Assembly: GCF_001638985.1 (NCBI RefSeq)
Contig: NW_017265134.1
Coordinates: forward strand, 1,612,001-1,676,000
DNA: 64,000 nt
Direction of reading: 5' to 3'
Source: Phycomyces blakesleeanus NRRL 1555(-)
Taxonomy: Eukaryota; Mucoromycota; Mucoromycetes; Mucorales; Phycomycetaceae
Positions 63,968-64,000 of this stretch are shown here, piece after piece. Every line of letters begins with the position of its first letter. Positions within the stretch are counted from its first letter, which is position 1. The notes beneath the pieces were generated by a model. That model saw nothing but the letters and a program-made list of their open reading frames with translations. It was not told the DNA's origin and searched no databases. Both the position numbers and the translations under genes were made by a program.

Positions 63968-64000
63968 TATGAAATAATCCCAATTCCTTTTTTTCTTAAT

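Overview
The window is nuclear DNA of a filamentous fungus, most likely an early-diverging one (Mucoromycota, Mucorales-like). Evidence for this: every recognised protein is eukaryotic; genes carry many short GT-AG introns (about 41-100 nt, AT-rich); base composition is AT-rich with abundant AT, CA/GT and tri/tetranucleotide microsatellites; and complements such as the COP9 subunit CSN2, CENP-T, a MedA-type regulator, a long intronless F-box protein and an HSF-type factor occur together. The exact genus cannot be read from the sequence; a Phycomyces-like genome is a guess.

Layout. 1-873 (-): 5' part of CSN2. 1326-1559 (-): a tiny two-exon gene of unknown function. 2831-7704 (+): Raptor/KOG1, complete in 11 exons (1339 aa). 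9288-11324 (-): intronless F-box/LRR-like protein. 12162-13275 (+): RTF2. 13565-14258 (+): Tctex-type dynein light chain. 14445-19330 (-): many-exon M16C zinc metalloprotease. 19331-20953: intergenic, with a 272-bp Tc1/mariner-type MITE. 20954-23099 (-): CENP-T, head-to-head with CWC22 (23396-25690, +). 26399-26965 (+): mitoribosomal protein mS41. 27837-28625 (+): unrecognised secretory/membrane protein. 29803-33463 (-): MedA-like regulator. 36157-38955 (-): HSF-type transcription factor with a long Ala-Gln repeat. 41345-41829 (+): LSM2. 42314-43449 (+): CAP-Gly protein. 43862-46543 (-): CAF-1 p60 subunit. 48685-53572 (-): CSE1 exportin. 53573-58781: a 5.2-kb gene-free stretch carrying at least two and perhaps three small DNA transposon remnants. 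58782-60144 (-): cytosolic tyrosyl-tRNA synthetase. 60748-61237 (-): ribosomal protein eS28. 62021-63967 (+): Sds3/Dep1/BRMS1-like corepressor subunit.

The genes are housekeeping and regulatory and do not form a cluster with one function: TORC1 scaffold, spliceosome (CWC22, LSM2), kinetochore/chromatin (CENP-T, CAF-1, Sds3-like), translation (TyrRS, eS28, mS41), transport (CSE1, dynein) and transcription control. I found no phage, operon, CRISPR, tRNA or rRNA gene. The most distinctive signals are in gene structure: three GC-AG introns in the first 14 kb, two genes whose first coding exon is only the ATG, other micro-exons, and simple repeats expanded inside coding regions. The mobile-element remnants come next. 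Exon borders were set by hand from splice motifs, reading frame and recalled family conservation; those given with coordinates keep frame throughout.
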